The notes under the pieces: model-generated
Database searches by the model: none
Told to the model about the DNA's origin: nothing
Seen by the model: the letters and a program-made list of their open reading frames with translations, nothing else
Part shown: positions 51,358-59,604 of the stretch, one piece after another
Layout: every line of letters begins with the position of its first letter
Numbering within the stretch: position 1 is the first letter of the stretch
DNA from: Bacillota bacterium
GTDB taxonomy: Bacteria > Bacillota > Clostridia > Oscillospirales > Ruminococcaceae
Length of the DNA: 64,000 nucleotides
Direction: 5' to 3'
NCBI GenBank assembly: GCA_023433405.1
Contig: JAEZCT010000015.1
Coordinates: 62,001 to 126,000 of the forward strand
Position numbers and translations under genes: made by a program

Positions 51358-51668
51358 ACCTAGATGTTTTATTTCAAAAGTCGAAGCTGATACCGGCAAT
51401 TATACAGCAAAAGGATACCGGTGAGGTCTTAATGCTTGCCTATATGAGCAAAGAAAGCCTGCAAAAAACCATCGAGACAGGCTATACCTGGTTTTACTCC
51501 CGTTCTCGCAACGAGCTTTGGAACAAGGGCGGAACCTCCGGCCATGTGCAGAAGGTGTGTGGAATTACGGCAGATTGCGACAACGACACACTTTTGGTGG
51601 TGGTGGAGCAGACCGGCCCCGCATGTCACACAGGCAGTCACAACTGCTTTTTTAACACCATATTGTAA
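51354..51668 (+). CDS. hisI: Phosphoribosyl-AMP cyclohydrolase
   Basis: A 104-residue monofunctional cyclohydrolase with metal-binding SRSRNELWNKGGTSGHVQKV, DCDNDTLLVVVEQTGPACHTG. GTG start at 51354 overlaps the hisF stop codon. The pyrophosphohydrolase is a separate gene, hisE, 49 nt downstream. Confidence 0.96.
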   Translation: MNLDVLFQKSKLIPAIIQQKDTGEVLMLAYMSKESLQKTIETGYTWFYSRSRNELWNKGGTSGHVQKVCGITADCDNDTLLVVVEQTGPACHTGSHNCFFNTIL

Positions 51669-51717
51669 ATAATTACACTTAATCGGGACAGCTTGCCGGA
51701 AAGGAACAGGTTATAAT

Positions 51718-52044
51718 ATGATGGATACTTTAGCCGCTTTATTTGACCTCATCAAGCAGCGCAAAGCCGAACCGCAGGAGGGCTCGTATACCTGCTACCT
51801 GTTCGAAAAGGGACTTGATAAAATACTAAAGAAATGCGGTGAGGAATGCAGCGAAACTATTATTGCAGCCAAGAATGGCAATAATGCCGAAACAACAGAG
51901 GAGATTTGCGACCTTATGTACCACCTGCTGGTGCTCATGGCAGAGCAGGGCGTTGAGCTTGCACAGGTTGAGGCAGTGCTAGAGCAGCGCCGCGTAAAAA
52001 TAGGAAACCTCAAGCAGCAGCACCAGTCCGATAGAAACACCTGA
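51718..52044 (+). CDS. hisE: Phosphoribosyl-ATP pyrophosphatase
   Basis: A 108-residue MazG-like helical pyrophosphohydrolase with YTCYLFEKGLDKILKKCGEE and ETIIAAKNGN and a following EEICDLMYH Mg-binding segment. Adjacent ATG codons at 51718 and 51721 are both possible. It is the last recognised his gene. Confidence 0.95.
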   Translation: MMDTLAALFDLIKQRKAEPQEGSYTCYLFEKGLDKILKKCGEECSETIIAAKNGNNAETTEEICDLMYHLLVLMAEQGVELAQVEAVLEQRRVKIGNLKQQHQSDRNT

Positions 52045-52124
52045 GGTATTGTTAACGACCTATACTATTAATAAAGCGTTAAATCCGAGAGTTTTTGGTT
52101 TCTTTAGTTTTTTGAGCAGAGTAC

Positions 52125-52153
52125 TTGTATTTTCGGTTAGGTTATGTTAATAT
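52125..52153 (+). promoter_or_regulatory. Putative rplS promoter
   Basis: TTGTAT (52125-52130) and TAATAT (52148-52153) at 17-bp spacing, with a leader of about 140 nt to rplS. Confidence 0.55.
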
Positions 52154-52162
52154 ATATAGGCA

Positions 52163-52290
52163 TTTAGTGTTCCTCTGGGGGCTTTGCGCCCAGTGGGGTT
52201 TGATGCCCGGTCCGGCCAGGATCGTGACATTAAAGCTGACAGTCCTCTGCCGTTAACGCATTTGCGGGCACGAATGTCTGATTTTGAAGG
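52163..52290 (+). ncRNA. Candidate structured rplS (L19) leader
   Basis: The leader contains a hairpin CTGGGGGC / GCGCCCAG (about 52174-52193) and a possible long-range helix TGCCCG / CGGGCA (about 52204 and 52265). L19 leader RNAs that bind the protein product are known in Firmicutes; I cannot confirm that this one matches that family. Confidence 0.4.
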
Positions 52291-52300
52291 AGGATTTACC

Positions 52301-52645
52301 ATGGATGCCCTTAAGCAGATTTCCGATATGCAGCTTAAGGCGGAGATGCCGGTTGTTAACATCGGCGACACCGTCAGAGTGCATGTAAGAATCAAAGAAG
52401 GCGAAAAGTCGAGGGTTCAGGCGTTTGAAGGAACCGTTATCGCCCGTAAACACGGCGGTATCGCTGAGACCTTTACCGTACGCCGAGTATCCTACGGCGT
52501 TGGCGTGGAAAGGGTTTTTCCCATCCATTCACCCAATGTCGAAAAGGTTGAAATCGTCAGAAAAGGCCGCGTTCGCAGAGCTAAGCTCTATTATCTGCGT
52601 GGCAAGGTCGGCAAGGCTGCCAAGGTTAAGCAGCAGCTTCGATAG
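52301..52645 (+). CDS. rplS: 50S ribosomal protein L19
   Basis: A 114-residue L19 with IGDTVRVHVRIKEGEKSRVQ, FEGTVIARKHGG and the C-terminal RRAKLYYLRGKVGKAAKVK. It sits at the interface of the ribosomal subunits. ATG 52301 follows AAGGAGG. The frame is open from 52184, but that part is leader. Not accompanied by rpsP, rimM or trmD, which usually lie upstream; the his operon ends there instead. Confidence 0.98.
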   Translation: MDALKQISDMQLKAEMPVVNIGDTVRVHVRIKEGEKSRVQAFEGTVIARKHGGIAETFTVRRVSYGVGVERVFPIHSPNVEKVEIVRKGRVRRAKLYYLRGKVGKAAKVKQQLR

Positions 52646-52649
52646 TGAC

Positions 52650-52676
52650 AAAAGGGACTTAATTGTCCCTTTTTTG
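52650..52676 (+). terminator. rplS terminator
   Basis: AAAAGGGAC (52650-52658), 6-nt loop, GTCCCTTTTTT: classic intrinsic terminator. Confidence 0.85.
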
Positions 52677-52769
52677 CTTTAGGTTAATGAAAGTGTCATA
52701 TAATCTCGAATTTAGAGAGCCTGCAACAGGGCTTTGCTATGCTGATAGCTTGGGGAAAAGAGGGCTAAT

Positions 52770-53348
52770 ATGCAACAGGAAGCAGAAACAGTGATTGAAG
52801 AAAAACAGGCAGATGCACTGCAGCCCGCGCCAAACCCCGCGCGGACTTTATATGAGTGGGTGGAAACCCTGATATGGTGTTTTTTATCCGTCGTCATCCT
52901 CTTTACCTTTCTACTTCGGGTGGTGGGGGTAAAAGGCTCCTCTATGACAGATACCCTGCGCGACGGAGATAGGCTTGTCACCATCGATTATGTCGTACCG
53001 AAGTATGGTGATATTGTTGCGGTAACACAGCCTAAAAATTTAAATGAGCCCTTGGTCAAGCGCGTAATTGCAACCGAGGGTCAAACTGTTGATATCGACT
53101 TTAACGCTGGCGTAGTGTATGTGGACGGCGTGAAGCTGGAAGAGGCGTATACCCTAACCCCGACCAATGTACGAGGGGATATCAATTATCCGGCAAAGGT
53201 GCCCGCCGGTCATGTGTTTGTGATGGGGGATAACCGAAACGGGTCCAAGGACAGCCGGTTTAAAGAGGTTGGCATGGTGGACGTGCGCTATATCTTCGGC
53301 AGGATTGTGCTTCGCTTGTTTCCATTTAACAGTGTTCAGTTATTCTAA
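52770..53348 (+). CDS. lepB: Signal peptidase I
   Basis: A 192-residue type I signal peptidase with one membrane helix (about 33-52), catalytic Ser in VVGVKGSSMTDTLRDGD, catalytic Lys in EPLVKRVIATEGQ, and the box E motif HVFVMGDNRNGSKDSR. It releases exported proteins such as the secreted barrel protein in this window. ATG at 52770. It starts the lepB-rbgA-rnhB-yraN run. Confidence 0.96.
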   Translation: MQQEAETVIEEKQADALQPAPNPARTLYEWVETLIWCFLSVVILFTFLLRVVGVKGSSMTDTLRDGDRLVTIDYVVPKYGDIVAVTQPKNLNEPLVKRVIATEGQTVDIDFNAGVVYVDGVKLEEAYTLTPTNVRGDINYPAKVPAGHVFVMGDNRNGSKDSRFKEVGMVDVRYIFGRIVLRLFPFNSVQLF

Positions 53349-53498
53349 AATGAGTAAGCTTCTTTTTGCCTGAAGTGTTTGCGAAACGCTTCAGGCTAAT
53401 CGTGTATATTTGAGTATAATTAGTATCGTAATACATATACCTCAACACAGTATGCCTGCTGACTGTGTCGGGGAAGGGAAAGAAGGAAGGTGAACGGC

Positions 53499-54365
53499 AT
53501 GACGGAGGTTCCCTCTATCCAATGGTTTCCGGGGCACATGGCAAAAACGCGCCGTTTGATGCGCGAAAACCTGCCTCTCGTGGATATCGTCGTTGAGCTG
53601 CTGGATGCAAGGATTCCCGCCAGCAGCCGCAATCCTGAGATCGACTATCTCGTTACAAAAAAGCCCAGGCTGGTACTGTTAAACAAAAGCGACACCGCCG
53701 ACGCACAGGTTACAAAGGCATGGTGCGATTATTATAATCAAAGGGGAATCGGGGCGCTTGCTGTGGATTGCCGCAGTGGCAGCGGCCTGAAAGGTCTCCT
53801 GCCCCTTGTTAAAAAAGTGCTTTACGAGGAGCTGGAACGCAGGCGGGCAAAGGGGATGCAGGGTAAACCCATTCGCATGATGATAGTAGGTATTCCAAAT
53901 GTGGGAAAATCCTCGCTTATAAACCGTCTCGCGGGTGCAAAACGTGCGAAGGTGGAGGATCGTCCGGGTGTGACTCGTGGCAAGCAGTGGGTAAGCCTTG
54001 ATAACGGCATTGACTTACTGGATATGCCCGGTGTCTTATGGCCTAAGTTTGAAGACCCCAAAGTGGGCGAAAAGCTGGCGTTTACGGGTGCGGTGAAGGA
54101 CGATGTTCTGGATATTGAGCACCTTGCCATGCGCCTGCTCCTTCAGCTGGCGGCGGAGTATCCCTCACTGCTGGATACTAGGTATAAAACCGGCGATATC
54201 ACCGGCCTTGATGGGATAGAGCTTTTAAGCTTGGTTGCAAAAAAACGCGGCATGCTGCTGCCCGGCGGAGAAGTAAACCTGGAGCGCGCGGCGATTACCG
54301 TTCTGGATGAGTTTCGCGGGGGGAAGATTGGACGCATTTCTCTCGAAAAACCTCGTAAGCAATAA
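53499..54365 (+). CDS. rbgA: Ribosome biogenesis GTPase RbgA (YlqF)
   Basis: A 288-residue circularly permuted GTPase: G4 (LLNKSDTAD) precedes G1 (GIPNVGKSSLINRLA) and G3 (DMPG), the defining order of the YlqF/YawG family. The N-terminal IQWFPGHMAKTRRLM is typical of RbgA, which assembles the late 50S subunit. ATG 53499 follows AAGGAAGG; a GTG at 53490 is inside the SD. Confidence 0.96.
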   Translation: MTEVPSIQWFPGHMAKTRRLMRENLPLVDIVVELLDARIPASSRNPEIDYLVTKKPRLVLLNKSDTADAQVTKAWCDYYNQRGIGALAVDCRSGSGLKGLLPLVKKVLYEELERRRAKGMQGKPIRMMIVGIPNVGKSSLINRLAGAKRAKVEDRPGVTRGKQWVSLDNGIDLLDMPGVLWPKFEDPKVGEKLAFTGAVKDDVLDIEHLAMRLLLQLAAEYPSLLDTRYKTGDITGLDGIELLSLVAKKRGMLLPGGEVNLERAAITVLDEFRGGKIGRISLEKPRKQ

Positions 54366-54425
54366 AAAGGAGTTTCCCTAAATAGGGTTTCCCCTGAAAC
54401 CGGTGAGAAAAGAGGAAAAGACAGC

Positions 54426-55043
54426 ATGGATGAGCTTTATATGTTTGATGCTGCCTATTATCAAAATGGATGCGTCAGGCTCTGCGGCGTGGACGAAGCG
54501 GGTCGCGGTCCGCTGGCGGGTCCAGTGTTTGCGGCCGCTGTGGTGCTTGGCCCCGATTTTGTCCTTGAAGGAATCAACGACTCCAAAAAGCTCACCGAGC
54601 TAAAGCGGGAGCGGCTTTTTGACGAAATAACAGGCGGCGCGGCGGATTATGCCATTTCCTACGCAAGCGAAGCCGAAATAGACGAGCTTAACATCCTGCA
54701 AGCAACCTTTCTTGCCATGCAACGGGCGGTTTTGCTGCTATCCGCCACGCCTAAACTTGTACTTATCGACGGTAATCGTGCCCCCTGCATGGATATTCCG
54801 ACGGAATGCGTCATTCAGGGTGACGCGAAAAGTGCCTCCATCGCGGCGGCATCCATTCTCGCAAAGGTGGCCCGTGACCGATATATGGTCAATTTGGGTG
54901 AGAAATACCCCCAGTACCGTTTTTGCCAGCATAAAGGGTACCCAACAAAGCTTCATTATGAGCTTTTACGCGAGCATGGCGTTTCACCTGTACATAGACT
55001 CAGCTTTTTGAAAAAGCTAAGTCTGGAGAACGCCGGTGCTTAA
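54426..55043 (+). CDS. rnhB: Ribonuclease HII
   Basis: A 205-residue RNase HII with active-site segments LCGVDEAGRGPLAGPVFAAA (Asp, Glu), LVLIDGNRAP, and QGDAKSASIAAASILAKVAR. It removes ribonucleotides and RNA primers from DNA. ATG at 54426; overlaps yraN by 8 nt. Confidence 0.96.
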   Translation: MDELYMFDAAYYQNGCVRLCGVDEAGRGPLAGPVFAAAVVLGPDFVLEGINDSKKLTELKRERLFDEITGGAADYAISYASEAEIDELNILQATFLAMQRAVLLLSATPKLVLIDGNRAPCMDIPTECVIQGDAKSASIAAASILAKVARDRYMVNLGEKYPQYRFCQHKGYPTKLHYELLREHGVSPVHRLSFLKKLSLENAGA

Positions 55044-55401
55044 CGCGGGTGCCTTTGGCGAGCAATATGCAGCCGAATATCTGGCGGCGAATGGCTACAG
55101 CATAGTGTGTCGCAACTATCGCTGTAAATTCGGTGAAATAGACATTGTCGCACAAACAAGCGATATTCTCGCGTTTATAGAGGTAAAGACCCGGTCTGGC
55201 AATTTGCTTTATTCCCCGCGCGAGGCGGTAGGGCGCACAAAAATGCGAAGACTTACCCTCGCGGCGGAATGTTTTGTGTTAGAAAACCCTTTGCCGTTGC
55301 AGCCGCGTTTTGATGTAATTGAGATCGTTTTGATTGACAAAAACACCCTTTCCGTACTATCCTATAATCATATTGTAAACGCCTTTGATGCTGTCAATTA
55401 A
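55036..55401 (+). CDS. YraN family (UPF0102) nuclease-fold protein
   Basis: A 121-residue member of the UPF0102/YraN family with a restriction-endonuclease-like fold: GEQYAAEYLAANGYSIVCRN, CKFGEIDIVAQ and FIEVKTRSG give the D-(E/Q)xK active-site pattern. Its cellular role is not well defined. GTG at 55036 lies inside the rnhB 3' end, so translation is coupled. This rnhB-yraN pairing is conserved in Firmicutes. Confidence 0.92.
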   Translation: MLNAGAFGEQYAAEYLAANGYSIVCRNYRCKFGEIDIVAQTSDILAFIEVKTRSGNLLYSPREAVGRTKMRRLTLAAECFVLENPLPLQPRFDVIEIVLIDKNTLSVLSYNHIVNAFDAVN

Positions 55402-55515
55402 ACGCTAAGGCTTTGCCGCGCGGGGGTTACCGATATAAAGACTTCGGTAAACACAAAGGTGTTATCTCAAGAACCTTATTGCGGATTTTAACGCGGCGAA
55501 AGATGGGAGCGGCAT

Positions 55516-56442
55516 ATGAATTATTTTGACCTGCATTGTGATACCTTGTCGGAGATACTCAAGAATAGCACGCCACTGCTAGACGGCCCGACAGCCATCA
55601 GCTTGGAGAAGGGAAAGGCGCTCAAAGCCTGGTGCCAGTGCTTCGCTATCTGGACGCACGATACGGTGCGCGAGCAAGCGGCATATGATAACTATCAAAA
55701 ACAGCTTGCCGTATTAAACGAACAGGCTCTGTTAAACGCAGACCGCATGACCTTCTGCAAATCGCGCGCGGATTTGGAGCAGGCGGTAAGCGAGGGGAAA
55801 TGCGCCGCAATCCTGACGGTTGAAAACGGGGCAGTGCTGTGCGGGGACCTTTCAAAGATTGCGGAGCTTAAAAAGGATGGCGTAAAGATATTTTCCTTTA
55901 CATGGAACGGAAAAAACGAGCTTGGCAGTGGTGTGAGCGCAAACAACTCGCTCTCCATGATTGGCAGAAGCGCGGTGATAGAGCTTAATCGCGCGAACAT
56001 TACCATTGATGTGTCGCACATTGCAGACAAGGGCTTTTATGATATTTTAAACCTAACCTGCAAGCCAATTGTTGCGACCCACTCCAATTCCCGCAGAATC
56101 TGCAAGCATCCGCGGAATCTAACCGACGAACAGTTTGAGGCCATTGTACAGACCGGCGGAATCGTAGGTATCAATTTTTACCGGCAATTTTTAAGCAACT
56201 CTAAAAACGCCGGTCTTGGGGATATCATCCGTCATATCGATCATTTTCTTACACTGGGCGGCGAAAATCATATCAGCATCGGCTCGGACTACGACGGCGC
56301 GGAGCCGCCTGAGCGCATAAAAAATCTTTCGTCGATATCCGCACTGCATGAGGAGATGCTCAAACGCGGTTATAGCGCAGAGCTTTGCAATAAAATCTTC
56401 TTTCAAAACGCCTACGATTTCGCTGTGAAAAACTTTGAATAG
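55516..56442 (+). CDS. Membrane dipeptidase family (M19) peptidase
   Basis: A 308-residue zinc peptidase of the M19 family: FDLHCDTLSEI carries the first His-x-Asp, ILTVENGAVL gives the bridging Glu, DVSHIADKGFYDI and IVATHSNSRRICKHPRNL give further ligands, and GSDYDGAEPPE the last Asp. No signal peptide, so probably cytoplasmic. It hydrolyses dipeptides, possibly with D-residues at the C-terminus. ATG at 55516. Confidence 0.92.
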   Translation: MNYFDLHCDTLSEILKNSTPLLDGPTAISLEKGKALKAWCQCFAIWTHDTVREQAAYDNYQKQLAVLNEQALLNADRMTFCKSRADLEQAVSEGKCAAILTVENGAVLCGDLSKIAELKKDGVKIFSFTWNGKNELGSGVSANNSLSMIGRSAVIELNRANITIDVSHIADKGFYDILNLTCKPIVATHSNSRRICKHPRNLTDEQFEAIVQTGGIVGINFYRQFLSNSKNAGLGDIIRHIDHFLTLGGENHISIGSDYDGAEPPERIKNLSSISALHEEMLKRGYSAELCNKIFFQNAYDFAVKNFE

Positions 56443-56534
56443 CTGTCTGGTCGACACCTTAATATTGTTGGTGCCGTTCAAAGCGCGCCTGCATTCGTTC
56501 GGGCTGACAGCGACAGAAAGGATTGAACTTGGTC

Positions 56535-58040
56535 ATGGAGTATAAAAGCACAAGAAACTCTGCTTTGCGGGTTTCCTCCGCGCAGGCCATCGCGCAAGGA
56601 ATTTCAAAGGACGGCGGTCTTTTTGTTCCCGAAGCAATTCCTGAGTTTTCACAAGCAGATATCAAAGCGCTGTGCGATATGAGCTATATTGAGCGCGCTG
56701 AGAGCATTCTGCTTAAGTATCTCACCGATTTTACTTTGGAGGAGATTAAGCTCTGCGCAAAGGGTGCGTACGGCGGCGGTAAGTTTGACGACGACATCCC
56801 CGCGCCGCTGAAAAAATTCGGCGATCACGCTCACATGCTGGAGCTTTGGCATGGGCCTACCTGTGCGTTTAAGGATATGGCGCTTCAGATTTTGCCGTAC
56901 CTCCTCACCATCAGCGCCAAAAAAACCATAGAGGGCAAAGAGGTTGTAATCCTGGTCGCCACATCCGGGGATACAGGCAAAGCCGCTCTCGAAGGGTTTA
57001 AAGATGTCCCCGGTACCCGCATCATGGTGTTTTATCCTCAGGATGGCGTGAGCGTCATGCAAAAATCCCAGATGACCACACAGGAAGGCGATAACGTTTT
57101 TGTCTGCTCGGTAAAGGGAAACTTTGATGATTGCCAGCGCGAGGTAAAGCGTATTTTTACGGATGAGGAAACCGTTAAGAAGCTTGATAAGAATAATCTT
57201 GTGTTTTCAAGCGCAAACTCTATTAACTGGGGAAGACTCCTGCCGCAGATCGTATACTATGTAAGCGCCTATTGCGACATGGTAAACGACAGCTCCATCT
57301 CATTGGGTGATGAGATTAATGTGGTTGTTCCCACGGGTAACTTTGGAAATATTCTCGCGGCCTATTATGCAAAAAAGATGGGGCTGCCTATTAAGAAATT
57401 CATATGCGCCTCAAATTCCAACAATATTCTTACTGACTTTATTAAAACTGGCATTTACGATACCAACCGCTCTTTCTTTGCGACACTCTCGCCATCGATG
57501 GATATTCTGGTTTCAAGCAATTTGGAGCGCCTGTTATATGACCTTGCGGAGGATGACGACACCTTTATCTCCGAGTGCATGACTAAGCTGTCTCAAAACG
57601 GCCGCTACGAGGTAAGCCCCGAGATTGCTGGAAAACTCAGGCAGTGCTTTGTGGGCGGCTACTGCAACGATAAGCAGACTAAAGATACGATAAAGCGCGT
57701 CTTTAATCAGTTTGGCTATGTGTGCGACACCCACACGGCCGTGGCTGTGAAGGTTTACGAGGATTACGCGGCAGTGACAGGGGACGAGACCCCCACAGTC
57801 ATCGCTTCCACCGCTAACGCCTATAAGTTCCCCAAAAGCGTATATGAGGCTATCGAGGGGCAGGCGCATACCGACGATGAATTTGAGCTCTCCCGCCGAT
57901 TATCTGCCAAGACCAGTACGCCCATTCCCACGCCTTTGGCGGGACTTGAAAAGCGCAAGGAACGCTTTGACCAGTGCTGTGACAGCGACACCATGAAACA
58001 GGCTGTTTACAGCTATCTTGGAATAAAGGCAAAAAAATAG
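56535..58040 (+). CDS. thrC: Threonine synthase
   Basis: A 501-residue PLP enzyme of the long threonine-synthase class: N-terminal YKSTRNSALRVSSAQAIAQG, PLP Lys in HGPTCAFKDMALQILP, and VVPTGNFGNILAAYYAKKMG. It converts O-phosphohomoserine to threonine. The frame opens at TTG 56523; TTG 56529 and ATG 56535 are candidates, and ATG is chosen with GAAAGGA 12 nt upstream. No T-box leader is present in the 92 nt before it. Confidence 0.94.
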   Translation: MEYKSTRNSALRVSSAQAIAQGISKDGGLFVPEAIPEFSQADIKALCDMSYIERAESILLKYLTDFTLEEIKLCAKGAYGGGKFDDDIPAPLKKFGDHAHMLELWHGPTCAFKDMALQILPYLLTISAKKTIEGKEVVILVATSGDTGKAALEGFKDVPGTRIMVFYPQDGVSVMQKSQMTTQEGDNVFVCSVKGNFDDCQREVKRIFTDEETVKKLDKNNLVFSSANSINWGRLLPQIVYYVSAYCDMVNDSSISLGDEINVVVPTGNFGNILAAYYAKKMGLPIKKFICASNSNNILTDFIKTGIYDTNRSFFATLSPSMDILVSSNLERLLYDLAEDDDTFISECMTKLSQNGRYEVSPEIAGKLRQCFVGGYCNDKQTKDTIKRVFNQFGYVCDTHTAVAVKVYEDYAAVTGDETPTVIASTANAYKFPKSVYEAIEGQAHTDDEFELSRRLSAKTSTPIPTPLAGLEKRKERFDQCCDSDTMKQAVYSYLGIKAKK

Positions 58041-58164
58041 GGTCTTATCTTTTGCTTTTTAGACCGTGTTTGAAAATGAAGAGTAAGCTAGTACCTGTCA
58101 TGGTATTTTTAATTGCAACAACAGTTAAAAAGCATAGATGTCCCTATTTTTCAACAAGGTCAAA

Positions 58165-58211
58165 AAAAACACGCTGTGCGAAACGGCGGGCGTTTCTGCA
58201 TGGCGTGTTTT
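58165..58211. terminator. Bidirectional terminator between thrC and the DUF1540 gene
   Basis: AAAACACGC...TGCGAAAC pairs with GTTTCTGCA...GCGTGTTTT around a GGCGGGC loop, with a small internal bulge and A/T runs on both sides. Confidence 0.75.
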
Positions 58212-58262
58212 AGTCATGTTAGCAGGTTAGCCGATGACTGCGATTATCCAGATCATTTATCG

Positions 58263-58460
58263 TTATTGCTTGTTTTCAAATGTTGCACAAACGGTGTCCG
58301 CCTTGCTTGCCGCAAAATTAGGGCCTACCTTAATGTGTGGAGCCGTGCAATAATTATTGTTCTCGTTGTACATGCAGTTTGTAACGTCACAGCTGATTCC
58401 ATCAATGTGTTCATGCTGGTGACCTGTTCCGTGATTTCCATGCTGGGTATCGTGTGTCAT
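58263..58460 (-). CDS. DUF1540 domain small cysteine protein
   Basis: A 65-residue protein matching DUF1540 by ISCDVTNCMYNENNNYCTAP and a final VCATF Cys, a likely small metal-binding fold. The N-terminal 20 residues are His-rich (six His), which may also bind metal. Function unknown. ATG 58460 with AAAGGAGG is chosen over the longer frame to 58529. A 123-codon frame on the opposite strand is its shadow. Confidence 0.85.
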   Translation of the reverse strand: MTHDTQHGNHGTGHQHEHIDGISCDVTNCMYNENNNYCTAPHIKVGPNFAASKADTVCATFENKQ

Positions 58461-58540
58461 AATATCGCCTCCTTTCAAAAATAGTATTGTTGGGTAGGAG
58501 CGGATTATACCCTCGGATTTTTTGGACAAGGAGGTGTATT

Positions 58541-59227
58541 GTGGCTTTATATGTTATTTCAGATCTGCACCTGTCTTTAGGCGGGGAAAAGCCAATGGAT
58601 ATTTTTCCGGGCTGGGAAGGTTATGTGGATCGAATTGAGCGAAACTGGAAGGAATCCGTCCGCGACGACGACACCGTTATTCTGGGCGGCGATACCTCTT
58701 GGGCGCTGGACCTGCCAGGTGCGTTGCAGGATTTTTTATTCATTGAAGGACTGCCCGGAAAGAAGTTTATCTTAAAAGGCAATCACGATTACTTTTGGAC
58801 GACAGTCTCAAAAATGAATGCGTTTTTTTCGCAAAACGGTATAAACAGTATTGGTATCCTCCACAATAACTGTGTTTGTGTGGAGGGAATTTGTGTTTGC
58901 GGTACACGGGGCTGGATTTTTGATGGCAGCGAGCCCGCGGACCAAAAGGTAATTCTCAGAGAAGCGGGCAGACTTAGAATGTCCTTGGCGGAGGGGGCAA
59001 AGACAGGCCTGCCCATCAAGTGCTTTTTGCATTACCCGCCCATATTTGGCAAGGAGCGGTGCGATGAGATACTTGCCGTGCTGCATGAATATGGGGTAAA
59101 CCAATGTTTTTATGGCCATATCCATGGCAGCGGGTGCAACTATGCAACGCAGGGACCTGTAAATGGCGTAGAATACAAAATGACCTCTGCCGACTACCTT
59201 AAATTTAAACCGTTCCGCGTCCTTTAA
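58541..59227 (+). CDS. Calcineurin-like metallophosphoesterase
   Basis: A 228-residue binuclear-metal phosphoesterase. All blocks are present: VISDLHLS, ILGGDTSWA, LKGNHDYFW, and FYGHIHGSG. Substrate unknown. Start is GTG 58541 preceded by AAGGAGG; the frame extends further upstream but into the divergent regulatory region. A 377-nt gap separates it from tig. Confidence 0.9.
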   Translation: MALYVISDLHLSLGGEKPMDIFPGWEGYVDRIERNWKESVRDDDTVILGGDTSWALDLPGALQDFLFIEGLPGKKFILKGNHDYFWTTVSKMNAFFSQNGINSIGILHNNCVCVEGICVCGTRGWIFDGSEPADQKVILREAGRLRMSLAEGAKTGLPIKCFLHYPPIFGKERCDEILAVLHEYGVNQCFYGHIHGSGCNYATQGPVNGVEYKMTSADYLKFKPFRVL

Positions 59228-59604
59228 CGGGCGCTGCACAAGGTGTTTAGGGCTATGTGGCCGCAAACGTGAACAAAGCAGTAGATTTAAGAATAGTAAT
59301 ATGGTATAATACCCAAGAGTAGCTTACAGGCGGCTGATTTTGTTTTCCCATAAGCCACTTAACTTTGGTGGTATTTTGGAGTGGCGCGGTTTTTGCGGGT
59401 AACTTTATCACAGTCAAGTAAAGAAAGCTGTGTTAAAATAATACCAAAGCTAGGTGCTTCCTGCCTTCTGAATAAGTCCAAGATGAATCAGCCTGCCATA
59501 TACTAAACAGGGCATAAAAATTACATATGACCGCAAGCGGCAAAAGGAGCATTATCCTTGCCGTTTATATACTTATTTTAGCGGTGACGAAAGGATTGTA
59601 GGAA
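59228..59604. other. 377-nt region upstream of tig
   Basis: Contains an extended -10 promoter-like TGGTATAAT (59302-59310) without a good -35, a second -10-like TTAAAAT near 59433, and a hairpin CGGCAA...TTGCCG (59538-59563) close to the tig SD. No gene recognised. Confidence 0.45.

Noticed and set aside
58113..58484. 123-codon plus-strand frame with hydrophobic stretches
   Set aside because: It is antisense to the DUF1540 gene and crosses the thrC terminator.
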